NCBI GenBank assembly: GCA_963797605.1
Contig: CAWCPX010000005.1
Span: 1,218,263-1,282,262 of the forward strand
Length of the DNA stretch: 64,000 bases
Direction: 5' to 3'
Origin: DASQPR01 sp963797605
Lineage (GTDB): Bacteria > Actinomycetota > Actinomycetes > Mycobacteriales > Micromonosporaceae
Shown here: one piece after another, positions 33,084-41,360 of the stretch
Layout: each line of letters opens with the position of its first letter
Numbering within the stretch: position 1 is the stretch's first letter
Notes under the pieces: generated by a model
What the model was told of the DNA's origin: nothing
Databases searched by the model: none
Seen by the model: only the letters and a program-made list of their open reading frames with translations
Program-made: the position numbers and the translations under genes

Positions 33084-33915
33084 GCGGCCACGTGGACGAG
33101 GGAGGTGGCGTCCGCGCGAACGCGAGCGACTCGGCCAGGTCGGCTCGGCGCTCGGCACGGCTTGCCGCCCGCCGGGTGCTGACCTCGACCGCGACCGCGC
33201 CGGTGAACCCGCGGCCGGCCAGCGACGACAGCAGCGCACCACACGGTTGGGTGCCGCGGCCGGGCACCAGGTGCTCGTCGCGAGCCTCGCCGGTGCCGTC
33301 GCCGAGATGGATATGCGCAAGCCCGGAGCCCATGCGTGTCGGCCATCGCGATCACGTCACGGTGCGAGGCGGCGCAGTGCGAGACATCCAGCGTGTACGC
33401 GTCGAAGCCGACGTCGGTCGGGTCGTAACCGGGCGAGTAGGGCACGAAGACGCGGCCGGCCATGCGGACCGGGAACATGTTCTCCACCGCGAACTCGACC
33501 GAGCCGAACGACATGCGACAGTTCTTCGATCCCGGGTCGACGAACCGGCGTGCGTAGTCGCGCTGCCAGGAGAACGGCGGGTGCACCACCACGATCGGGG
33601 CGCCCAGCGTCTCGGCCAGGCCGGCGGCCCGTCGCAGCCGTTCCCACGGATCGGGGCTCCAGACGCGCTGGGTCACCAGCAGGCAGGGGGCATGGACGGA
33701 TCCGACCGGCACCCGGTAATGCTCGGACAGGCCGCGGAGCGCGGACGGCGTCCTGGCTGACCGCGTCTGTCCAGACCATCACCTCGACACCGTCGTACCC
33801 AGGACGGCGCCATTTCGAACGCGGCCGACGTGGGCTCGGGAAACACCGACGAGGTCGAGAGGAGGACGGGTTCACCCGCAGGGTAGTCCCACGAGGTCAG
33901 ATAGCCCGGTCGCAC
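33080..33915 (-). pseudogene. Sugar-phosphate isomerase/epimerase (TIM barrel), Rv0498-like, several frameshifts
   Basis: An AP-endonuclease-2/xylose-isomerase-like TIM barrel. Fragments read in order VRPGYLTSWDYPAGEPVLLS, TSSVFPEPTSAAFEMA, GYDGVEVMVWTDAVSQDA, GSVHAPCLLVTQRVWSPDPW, APIVVVHPPFSWQRDYARRF, FAVENMFPVRMAGRVFVPYS and DAYTLDVSHCAASHRDVIAM. The last pieces are LAHIHLGDGTGEARDEHLVP, GAVAVEVSTRRAASRAERRA and DATSLVHVAA. At least four single-base shifts (near 33790-33750, 33700, 33530 and 33330) separate them. The metal-type residues (His, Glu, Asp) are kept. The GTG start at 33915 is two bases after the ppx stop. Confidence 0.78.
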
Positions 33916-33917
33916 GG

Positions 33918-34848
33918 TCAGCTTTCGAGCACGTCCAACCGCCGCAGGATGACGCCCTCCCGAAGGGCCCACGGGCAGACGTCGAGCGCGTCGACGTCGA
34001 GCCGGCGCATCGCCGCCTCCGCGACGATGGCGCCGGCGAGCAGTTGGTGGGCCCGGCTGGCGCCGACGCCGTCCATCTCGGCGAGGGCCGCGCGACGGGA
34101 TGTGCCGGATGAAACCGAGCACCTGGTGTACGCCCGTCCGGGTGAGTTGCCGCGGCGCCCGGGAGCCGGCCGACGAGGGCGCCGCCCCGGCGAGGCGTGC
34201 CAGCGTGCGGAACGTCTTCGACGTGGCGACGGCTCGGTCCCACAGGCCGAAGTCGATGCGGGCCAGGGCCTTGTCGAGGAGTCGCGTCCACATATTCGGT
34301 CAGCGCCCCGATCTCGGCCGCCGTCGGCGGGTCGCCGCCGAGGTGGCTCCGGGTCAGCCGGCCGGCACCGAGCGGCAGCGACAGCGCGACCTGCGGCTCC
34401 TCGTCGATGCCGACGCCGACTTCGAGCGAGCCGCCGCCGATGTCGAGCACGAGCAGGCGGCCGGCGGACCACCCGTACCACCGACGCACCGCGAGGAACG
34501 TCATCCGCGCCTCGCCCTCGCCGGAGAGGACCCGCAGTTCGACCCCGGTTTCGGCGCGTACGCGAGCCAGCACGGCCGCCGAGTTCTTCGCGTCCCGGAC
34601 GGCGGACGTGGCGAACGCGAGCAGATCCTCGGTGCCGAGCTTCTCCGCCGACGTCCGGGCGGACGCCACGGCGGCGACGAGCGCGTCGGCACCGGCGGTC
34701 GGACAGGCGGCCGTCCGGGCCCGATCTGCTCCGCCAGACGCAGGACATTCTTCACCGAGTGAGCCGGCCACGGATGCGCACCGAGGTGCGCGTCGACGAT
34801 GAGCAGGTGAACGGTGTTGGACCCAACGTCGAGGACTCCCAGTCGCAT
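33918..34848 (-). pseudogene. Ppx/GppA-family exopolyphosphatase, Rv0496-like, several frameshifts
   Basis: An ASKHA-fold phosphatase acting on polyphosphate or guanosine pentaphosphate. The order is MRLGVLDVGSNTVHLLIVDA (phosphate-1 loop), VKNVLRLAEQIGP, ASARTSAEKLGTEDLLAFAT, SAVRDAKNSAAVLARVRAET, GVELRVLSGEGEARMTFLAV and LLVLDIGGGSLEVGVG (phosphate-2). After shifts it continues LARIDFGLWDRAVATSKTFR, EMDGVGASRAHQLLAGAIVA and EGVILRRLDVLES. Shifts lie near 34715, 34700, 34290 and 34100. The length (about 310 residues) is normal once repaired. It is coupled to the TIM-barrel gene. Confidence 0.8.
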
Positions 34849-34913
34849 GACACATACCGTATCCATGTGCCCTGCTCACGGTCTCGGGACGGGGTCGGTC
34901 GTAGGCTGTCAGG

Positions 34914-35839
34914 ATGCCCACAAAGCCGCCCGCCCAGTGCCGTCGGACCGCCCCAAGCCGGTCCCACTCGGCACGCCGCGCAGTCGCGAGGTCGCGCTCG
35001 ACTTCCCGCGCGAATACCTCGAGTTCGTCGACCCGGCCAACGCCGAGCATCTGGTGCGCGCTGACCTCACGTGGCTGCTGTACAGCTGGACCTGCATCTT
35101 CGGCAAGGGTTGCCACGGCATCGTGCCGGGCGGGGCGCCCGAGGGCTGCTGCACACACGGCGCCTTCTTCACCGACGCCGATGACGAGGCGCGGGTGCGC
35201 AAGGCCGTGAAGCTGCTCACACCGGAGCGGTGGCAGCACTACGTCAAGGGTTTCAAGAACTACACCGAGATGGACACGGTCGACGGCGAGACACCGGCCC
35301 GGCGCACCGCGACCCGCCCCGACGGGCCCTGCGTCTTCCACAACGACGCCGATTTCCCGGGCGGCGGCGGCTGCGCGCTGCACGGGCAGGCGCTGCGCGA
35401 CGGCAAGCACCCGCTGGAATACAAGCCGGACGTGTGCTGGCAGCTGCCGATCCGACGCGAACAGGATTGGATCACCCGACCCGACGGCACCAAGATCCTG
35501 CTGTCGGTGATCGGCGAGTTCGACCGGCGCGGGTGGGGCGAGGGCGGCCACGATCTGCACTGGTGGTGCACGTCATCGCCGGAGGCGCATGTCGGCGTGC
35601 AACCGATGTACCTGGAATACGGTCCGGAGCTGATCGCGCTGATCGGGCAGCGCGCCTACGACAAGCTCGCGGAGATGTGCGAGGAGCGCCGCGCGGCCGG
35701 GCTCGTCGCGCCGCACCCGGCGACCGTCGCGGCGCAGGCGGCAGCGGCCGGCACCGAGTCATCGACGCCTGCGAAGGCACGGCCGCCGGCGACGCGGACA
35801 CCTGCCCGGCCGGCGCACGATCCGGCGAAGCGGATCTGA
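34914..35839 (+). CDS. Conserved Cys-rich protein, Rv0495c-like
   Basis: About 300 residues with many cysteines and histidines: LLYSWTCIFGKGCHGIVPGG, then APEGCCTHGAFFTDADDEAR, then PCVFHNDADFPGGGGCALHG, then YKPDVCWQLPIRREQDWITR. The last is followed by WWCTSSPEAHVG. The spacing suggests bound metal or an Fe-S centre, and the protein is highly conserved in actinobacteria, but its function is unknown. The probable start is ATG 34914 (MPTKPPA). The downstream frame is reached only if one base is missing or extra near 34935; otherwise GTG 34937 starts it. It diverges from the ppx gene, as Rv0495c does from Rv0496. Confidence 0.8.
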
Positions 35840-35891
35840 GCCCTCGCAGCGTGCGGTTACTGCCCGTGTTTCTCGCATCGCGCCGGCAAGG

Positions 35892-36031
35892 TGGTTGCGG
35901 GAGGCTTTGCTCTGCTCACCCGGAGGCTTCACCGACGTTCGGTGATCGCCTCACCCATTTGTCTGCGTCTATGCGACCTGCTAAAGGCGCATGTAGCCGT
36001 CAAGTGAGCAGAGCAAAGCTTCCCGCACCCC
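35892..36031. repeat. Long hairpin repeat, copy 2
   Basis: Arms GCTTTGCTCTGCTCAC at 35904-35919 and its complement at 36004-36019 are identical to copy 1 (15.47 kb). Outer pairing extends to about 35892 and 36031. The 84-base interior can fold further: CACCGA/TCGGTG (35930-35944) and ATGCG/CGCAT (about 35971-35992). The 3' half from TGTAGCCGT (35992) to AAAGC (36019) is 26/28 identical to copy 1. It sits between two convergent genes (35839 and 36068), so it could also end transcription from both sides. Confidence 0.85.
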
Positions 36032-36067
36032 CAACAACCCCCGAAAATCTCGTCACGCTGAGCGACC

Positions 36068-37171
36068 TCAGGCAATATCACTCTCGGTGATAGCCAGATC
36101 CGACACGCCGGCAAGAGGACGCGACGCGCCCACGGCACCGCCACCAGCACGCGAAGCACCGTCGGCACCACCATCGGCCTCTCTCACCCGGGCCGGCCCG
36201 CGGAAGGTGCGTCGATATGACGCGGGCGCCACCCCCACGGTCGCGTGCAGGTGCTGACGCAGCGACGTCGCGGTGCCGAAACCGGCCTGCTCGGCGACCC
36301 GATCGATGCTCAGGTCGGTGGCTTCGAGCAGTCGCCGCGCCCGCTCCACCCGTTGCGTCAGCAGCCACCGGCCCGGGCTCACGCCGGTCTCCTCGCGGAA
36401 ACGGCGGGTGAAGGTGCGCACGCTCATCCTGGCGTGCCTCGCCATCGCGGCCAGGTCGATGTCCTGGTCGAGCCGGCCCATCGCCCAGGCCCGGGTCGGT
36501 GAGGTGCCCGCGTCGACGCGGTCGGGCATCGGGCGCTCGATGAACTGCGACTGCCCACCCTCCCGCCAGGGCGGCACGACCGCGCGACGAGCGGCTCGGT
36601 TCGCCACCTCGCTGCCGTGATCGGTCCGGACGACGTGCAGGCACAGATCGATGCCGGCCGCGACGCCCGCCGACGTCAGCACCTCGCCGTCATCGACGAA
36701 CAGCACGTCCGGATCGATGTCGACCCGCGGGAACATCTCGCGGAAAGCCGGCACGTGGGCCCAGTGCGTCGTCGCCCGGCGACCATCGAGCAGACCGGCC
36801 GCGGCCAGCACGAACGCGCCGGTACAGATCGACATCGTGCGAGCGCCGGGCCGGACGCGGGCGAGCGCGGCGGTTACGTCGGGACGCAGTGGTGGCGGCG
36901 TGAGGTGCGTCGAGCCGTAGTGAATGCCGGCCACGATCACGATGTCGGCGGTGTCGATGACCTCCGGCCCGCGTTCGGGCGTCACGAGGAACCCGGCCGA
37001 ACTGCGGACGGGAGAGCCGTCGGGTGTCACCACGTGGACGTCGTAGAACCGGTTTTCGTCGAGATCACGGGCGCCGTGGAAGATCTGCGTCGGCACGCCG
37101 AGGTCGAACGCGATCACCTGGTCGAGCGCGATCACGGCCACCTGGCGTGGTGTCGGCCTAACGGAACTCAT
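36068..37171 (-). CDS. GlxA-family transcriptional regulator (DJ-1/PfpI plus AraC)
   Basis: A 367-residue regulator. Residues 1-190 are a DJ-1/PfpI-like domain (VAVIALDQVIAFDLGVPTQI, then RTMSICTGAFVLAAAGLLDG, then RRATTHWAHVPAFREMFPRV) that probably senses a small ligand. Residues about 220-320 are an AraC DNA-binding domain (MARHARMSVRTFTRRFREET, then GVSPGRWLLTQRVERARRLL, then AEQAGFGTATSLRQHLHATV). An Ala/Gly-rich tail follows. It starts two bases from the end of the MFS gene's open frame and is divergent from it, so it is a natural candidate to control that transporter. Confidence 0.9.
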   Translation of the reverse strand: MSSVRPTPRQVAVIALDQVIAFDLGVPTQIFHGARDLDENRFYDVHVVTPDGSPVRSSAGFLVTPERGPEVIDTADIVIVAGIHYGSTHLTPPPLRPDVTAALARVRPGARTMSICTGAFVLAAAGLLDGRRATTHWAHVPAFREMFPRVDIDPDVLFVDDGEVLTSAGVAAGIDLCLHVVRTDHGSEVANRAARRAVVPPWREGGQSQFIERPMPDRVDAGTSPTRAWAMGRLDQDIDLAAMARHARMSVRTFTRRFREETGVSPGRWLLTQRVERARRLLEATDLSIDRVAEQAGFGTATSLRQHLHATVGVAPASYRRTFRGPARVREADGGADGASRAGGGAVGASRPLAGVSDLAITESDIA

Positions 37172-37241
37172 GGCCGGATTCTTTCACATCGTGGCAGTCA
37201 GGCCACTGGTGAGCGTCGACGTCCTCGTTGAGGATGATCCG

Positions 37242-38549
37242 GTGACCATGCTGGAGAGTCGTACCCGCCAAAAGCCCTTGATCCATCGTGCTTGGATCGT
37301 CGCCGCCGCGACCCTGATCGCCACCGTGGGAGCCGCCGGATTCCGCGCCACCCCGGGCGTGATGATCGTGCCGCTGCAAAACGCGTTCGGTTGGTCGCGC
37401 GGCACGATCTCGACCGCCGTCTCGGTCAACCTGATCCTTTACGGCCTGACCGCGCCGTTCGCCGCCGCCCTGATGGAGCGTTTCGGCATCCGCAAGGTGG
37501 TCGGCTCGGCGCTCGTGCTCGTGGCGGCCGGCAGCGGGCTGACCGTCTTCATGACGCAGCCGTGGGAGCTGATCCTCTGCTGGGGCGTGCTGGTCGGACT
37601 CGGCACGGGTTCGATGGCGCTCGCGTTCGTCGCCACGATCACGAGCCGCTGGTTCGTCGCCCGGCGAGGCCTGGTCACCGGCATCCTGACCGCGGGTGGC
37701 GCGACCGGGCAGCTGATCTTCCTACCGGTTCTCGCGGAGATCATCGCGGCGCACAGCTGGAAGGTCGCGGCGCTGACGGTTGCGGCCGGGGCGCTGATCG
37801 TGGCGCCACTGGCCGTCTGGATGCTGCGTGACTTCCCGTCCGATGTCGGCGCGCAGCCGTTCGGTGGCACGGTCGACCAGGCCGTCGCCCGACCCGACAG
37901 CGTGAAAACCGGCCCCGGCCCGGCGCGTAAGACGCTGATGGCGCTGCACGCGGCGTCGAAAACCGGCACGTTCTGGTTCCTCGCCGGCGCGTTCGCGATC
38001 TGCGGCGCGACCACCAACGGGCTCGTCGGCACGCAATTCATCCCGGCGGCGCACGACCACGGCCTGCCCGAGACGACCGCCGCGAGCCTGCTGGCCCTGG
38101 TCGGCGTCTTCGACATCGTCGGCACGATCTTCTCCGGCTGGCTCACCGACCGGGTCGACTCGCGGGTGCTGCTCGGCGTCTATTACCTGCTGCGCGGTCT
38201 GTCGCTGCTGATCCTGCCGGACCTGTTCGCAAGCTCCGCGCAGCCGAAGATGCTGATGTTCATCATCTTCTACGGACTCGACTGGGTCGCCACGGTGCCA
38301 CCGACGATCGCGCTCTGCCGGCAGCACTTCGGCGCCGACGCGTCCATCGTGTTCGGGTGGGTCTTCGCGTCGCACCAGATCGGAGCGGCGATCGCGGCCA
38401 CGGCGTCGGCCGTCGTGCGCGATCAACTCGGCACCTACACCGCCGCCTGGTACGGAGCCGGCTTCCTGTGCCTGCTCGCCACCGTGCTCTCGCTGCTCGT
38501 CCGGAAACCGGGCGCGCAGGCGAGACGGTGGCGCATCGCTACTGCTTAG
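37242..38549 (+). CDS. MFS transporter
   Basis: About 435 residues with 12 predicted membrane helices, for example HRAWIVAAATLIATVGAAGF, then LILYGLTAPFAAALMERFGI with the cytoplasmic loop RKVVGS, and LICWGVLVGLGTGSMAL-like segments. It belongs to the oxalate/formate-antiporter-like group of MFS permeases. Substrate unknown. GTG 37242 (GAGGATG upstream) is chosen; ATG 37248 is two codons later, and the frame is open to 37170. It is divergent from the GlxA-type regulator and convergent with regX3. Confidence 0.85.
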   Translation: MTMLESRTRQKPLIHRAWIVAAATLIATVGAAGFRATPGVMIVPLQNAFGWSRGTISTAVSVNLILYGLTAPFAAALMERFGIRKVVGSALVLVAAGSGLTVFMTQPWELILCWGVLVGLGTGSMALAFVATITSRWFVARRGLVTGILTAGGATGQLIFLPVLAEIIAAHSWKVAALTVAAGALIVAPLAVWMLRDFPSDVGAQPFGGTVDQAVARPDSVKTGPGPARKTLMALHAASKTGTFWFLAGAFAICGATTNGLVGTQFIPAAHDHGLPETTAASLLALVGVFDIVGTIFSGWLTDRVDSRVLLGVYYLLRGLSLLILPDLFASSAQPKMLMFIIFYGLDWVATVPPTIALCRQHFGADASIVFGWVFASHQIGAAIAATASAVVRDQLGTYTAAWYGAGFLCLLATVLSLLVRKPGAQARRWRIATA

Positions 38550-38600
38550 AGCGCACGCCAGGGCGCGGCTTGCGCCCACTAGCGCCTATCGACGGACGCT

Positions 38601-39284
38601 CTACGGCTCGAACTTGTAACCCAGGCCACGCACGGTGATCAGGTAACGCGGTGTCGACGGCTCCGGCTCGATCTTCGACCGGAGCCGTTTGACGTGCACG
38701 TCGAGCGTCTTGGTGTCACCGACGTAATCGGCACCCCAGACCCGGTCGATCAACTGGCCACGCGTCAGCACCCGGCCGGCGTTGCGCAGAAGCAGTTCGA
38801 GCAATTCAAATTCTTTCAGCGGCAGTGGTACGGCCTCGCCGGCCACGCTCACCACGTGCCGTTCGACGTCCATGCGGACCGGGCCGGCCGAAAGCGTCGG
38901 CGCCACGATCTCGACCGCCTCGGACGCGTTGCGCCGGAGCACGGCACGGATCCGGGCGACGAGTTCCCGGGGCGAGTACGGCTTCGTCACATAGTCGTCG
39001 GCGCCGATCTCCAGCCCGACCACCTTGTCGATCTCCGCGTCGCGCGCGGTGACCATGATGATCGGCACGTGCGACCGGGTCCGCAACTGGCGGCAGACCT
39101 CAGTGCCGGACATCTCCGGCAGCATCAGGTCGAGCAGCACGATGTCGGCGCCGGTCCGGTCGAACTCCGTCAGCGCCGCCGTGCCGGTGGCCGCGACGGA
39201 CACCTCAAAACCCTCTTTACGCAGCATGTACGACAGCGCGTCAGAGAACGAATCTTCGTCTTCCACCACGAGCACCCGGGACAC
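38601..39284 (-). CDS. regX3: OmpR/PhoB-type response regulator RegX3
   Basis: A 227-residue regulator. The receiver has VLVVEDEDSFSDALSYMLRK, phospho-Asp in DIVLLDLMLPEMSG, the switch Thr in IIMVTARDAEI, and the Lys in DDYVTKPYSPREL. The winged HTH has LPLKEFELLELLLRNAGRVL and DVHVKRLRSKIEPEPSTPRY. It is directly downstream of the SenX3-like kinase (adjacent codons) and close to phoU and gpmA, the conserved phosphate-response neighbourhood of mycobacteria. It should bind GTTCACC direct repeats in front of phoU. Confidence 0.93.
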   Translation of the reverse strand: MSRVLVVEDEDSFSDALSYMLRKEGFEVSVAATGTAALTEFDRTGADIVLLDLMLPEMSGTEVCRQLRTRSHVPIIMVTARDAEIDKVVGLEIGADDYVTKPYSPRELVARIRAVLRRNASEAVEIVAPTLSAGPVRMDVERHVVSVAGEAVPLPLKEFELLELLLRNAGRVLTRGQLIDRVWGADYVGDTKTLDVHVKRLRSKIEPEPSTPRYLITVRGLGYKFEP

Positions 39285-40460
39285 TTATCGGCTTCCTCTC
39301 TCGGCTCGCGCCGATGCTGATGTCGGGACCACACCTGATGTGTGGAACGCCCCGTTGGTGCTGCTTACTCCAACCGACGTGGGTAGCGGAAGGGAATCGT
39401 CGGGTGGTCTGGCAGGAAGCCGCAGCGTGAACGTCGATCCAACGCCGACGACGCTCGTGACTTCCACGCGACCACCGTGGTTCGTGGCGATGTGCTTGAC
39501 GATCGCCAGGCCGAGGCCGGTGCCACCGGTGGCTCGGGAGCGCGCGCGATCGGCTCGGTAGAAGCGTTCGAAGATCCGGTCGAGGTCTTTCGCCTCGATG
39601 CCGATGCCCTCGTCGGCAACCGCGACGGTCATCTCGTCGCCCTCCATACGGATCGTGACACTGATCTGCGCGGGCGGGACGCCGTCACCCCGATCGGGCG
39701 AGTAGGCGATCGCGTTCTCGACGAGGTTGGAGAGCGCCGTGACGAGCTGGCTCTCACTGCCGTACATCGTCAGGCCCCGGGTGCCGATCCACTCGACCTC
39801 GATCCCCTTCGCCAGCGCGGCCATGCGGCTCCGGTCGATCACTTCGGCGACCACGCGGTCGACGGCGACCGGCTCGGGCGTCGGGATCGGGTCGCCGCCC
39901 TGGAGCCGGGACAGCTCCAGCAACTCGGTCACGAGCCGGCCGAGGCGGTTGGATTCGTGGCGGATCCGCTCGGCGAACCGGACGGCGGCCGCTGGATCGC
40001 CACCGGACCCGTCGTCTTCCATCGCCTCCTGCAGCGCCTCGGCGAGCAGTTGCAGCGCACCGACCGGCGTCTTCAGCTCGTGGCTGACGTTGGCCACGAA
40101 GTCGCGCCGGACCCGGTTGAGCCGGTGCGACTCGGTCACGTCGAGCGCCTCGATCGTCACGTGCCCGTCGGCGAGCGCGACCGCCCGGATGTGGATGCCG
40201 AGCGGCTCGGCCGAGCCCCGGGGCATGTCCAGCTCGACTTCCCGGTGCGTGCCGGTGCGGCGGGCCTGGCCGGCCAGGGTGCGGATCAAGGTGTGGGCGA
40301 CCGACGCCGCGCCCGCGATGCCGGGTCGGAGCAGACCCATCTGGTGCGCGGACGGGTTCGCCAGGACGGGCCGATCTTCGGAGTCGAGCACGAGCACCCC
40401 GACGCGCAACGCGTCCAAACTGCGTCGGCCGAGGCCCTTGCTGCTGCGTGTCCACTCCAC
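39285..40460 (-). CDS. senX3: SenX3-like sensor histidine kinase without membrane helices
   Basis: 391 residues from GTG 40460. It begins at once with a PAS-like domain (RRSLDALRVGVLVLDSEDRP, then VTIEALDVTESHRLNRVRRD). HisKA FVANVSHELKTPVGALQLLA and an HATPase with NLVENAIAYSP, DEGIGIEAKDLDRIFERFYR and GTGLGLAIVKHIATNHGG follow. Mycobacterial SenX3 has two N-terminal membrane helices, which are absent here. Extending the frame to 40562 adds only polar residues. TACCAT lies seven bases before the GTG, in leaderless form, which supports this start. It partners RegX3 in phosphate control. Confidence 0.88.
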   Translation of the reverse strand: MEWTRSSKGLGRRSLDALRVGVLVLDSEDRPVLANPSAHQMGLLRPGIAGAASVAHTLIRTLAGQARRTGTHREVELDMPRGSAEPLGIHIRAVALADGHVTIEALDVTESHRLNRVRRDFVANVSHELKTPVGALQLLAEALQEAMEDDGSGGDPAAAVRFAERIRHESNRLGRLVTELLELSRLQGGDPIPTPEPVAVDRVVAEVIDRSRMAALAKGIEVEWIGTRGLTMYGSESQLVTALSNLVENAIAYSPDRGDGVPPAQISVTIRMEGDEMTVAVADEGIGIEAKDLDRIFERFYRADRARSRATGGTGLGLAIVKHIATNHGGRVEVTSVVGVGSTFTLRLPARPPDDSLPLPTSVGVSSTNGAFHTSGVVPTSASARAERGSR

Positions 40461-40467
40461 ACGCGCA

Positions 40468-40473
40468 ATGGTA
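40468..40473 (-). promoter_or_regulatory. Candidate -10 box of a leaderless senX3-regX3 transcript
   Basis: TACCAT on the minus strand ends seven bases before GTG 40460. TTTCAT (40491-40496) is 17 bp further upstream as a partial -35. No ribosome-binding site lies between. This supports the short SenX3 start. Confidence 0.45.
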
Positions 40474-40534
40474 GGGCGATTGTTTACTCGATGAAAACCG
40501 CGAATGATCGCAAATCGGGCGCGCGACTCCGAAT

Positions 40535-40573
40535 GTTCACCACTGCGCTCGATGCCGTTCACCCCCGTTCACC
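40535..40573 (+). promoter_or_regulatory. PHO box: three GTTCACC repeats between senX3 and phoU
   Basis: GTTCACC occurs at 40535, 40557 and 40567. The first two are 22 bp (two 11-bp units) apart and the third 10 bp further. This is the form of PhoP/RegX3 sites in actinobacteria. TACCGT at 40594-40599 is a fitting -10 for phoU, with the repeats occupying the -35 zone. The site can serve both divergent genes. Confidence 0.75.
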
Positions 40574-40649
40574 ACCATGATGCTGGGTGCACCTACCGTT
40601 GCGACCGTAGAACCTTCCCTGGCACCTCTAGATCGACACGTGGAGAGAC

Positions 40650-41297
40650 ATGCGCGACGAGTTCCGTTCCGACTTGGCCATCGTCAACAGCCTTCTGGTG
40701 GACATGGCCGAGGCAGGCCGTACGGCCATGCGACGAGCGACCGCGGCCCTTCTCGACGCCGACGAGACCGAAGCCGAGCTGGTCACTACCGGCGACAATG
40801 AGATCGACGCCCTCTACAACCGGGTCGAGGAGCGGGTTTACGAGCTGCTCGCCCGACAGTCGCCGGTCGCGTCCGATTTGCGTACCGTGATCGCCGCCCT
40901 GCACGTTGCGAGCGACCTGGAGCGGATGGGCGATCTCGCCGAGCACATCGCCGAGACCGCGCTGCGCCGGCACCCGAAGACGGCGGTCCCGGAGGAGCTG
41001 GTCCCCGTCATCCGGGAGATGGCCTCGGTGGCCGACGGCATCGCGAAGAAGACCGTCGAGGTGCTGCAGACCTCCGACGCCGCGCGCGCGGCCGAGATGG
41101 AAGACGACGACGACGCGATGGACGAGCTGCACAAGCAGCTGCTCGCGTTCATGCTCGGCACCGCCTGGCGGCACGGCGTCGAGGCCGCGATCGACGGCGC
41201 CCTGCTGGGCCGCTTCTACGAGCGCTACGCCGACCACGCGGTCAAGGCGGGCAGCCAGGTGATCTATCTGGTGACAGGCGAACCGACCATCGCCTGA
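40650..41297 (+). CDS. phoU: Phosphate signalling protein PhoU
   Basis: A 215-residue all-helical protein made of two PhoU repeats that restrain the phosphate two-component system when phosphate is plentiful. MRDEFRSDLAIVNSLLVDMA starts the first bundle. ATTGDNEIDALYNRVEERVY and ASDLERMGDLAEHIAETALR carry the ExxxD-type metal motifs, and RYADHAVKAGSQVIYLVTGE ends the second bundle. GGAG precedes ATG. It is divergent from senX3-regX3 and shares the PHO box with it. No pst genes lie nearby. Confidence 0.95.
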   Translation: MRDEFRSDLAIVNSLLVDMAEAGRTAMRRATAALLDADETEAELVTTGDNEIDALYNRVEERVYELLARQSPVASDLRTVIAALHVASDLERMGDLAEHIAETALRRHPKTAVPEELVPVIREMASVADGIAKKTVEVLQTSDAARAAEMEDDDDAMDELHKQLLAFMLGTAWRHGVEAAIDGALLGRFYERYADHAVKAGSQVIYLVTGEPTIA

Positions 41298-41310
41298 CCA
41301 CCACTGCACG

Positions 41311-41345
41311 GTGATGCCCGGGCCCACGCGGGACCCGGGCATCAC
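41311..41345. terminator. Bidirectional terminator between phoU and gpmA
   Basis: A perfect 12-bp stem GTGATGCCCGGG / CCCGGGCATCAC with an 11-base loop, between two convergent genes. It is symmetric enough to end both transcripts. Confidence 0.85.
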
Positions 41346-41360
41346 GCTGTCTGGGACTAA

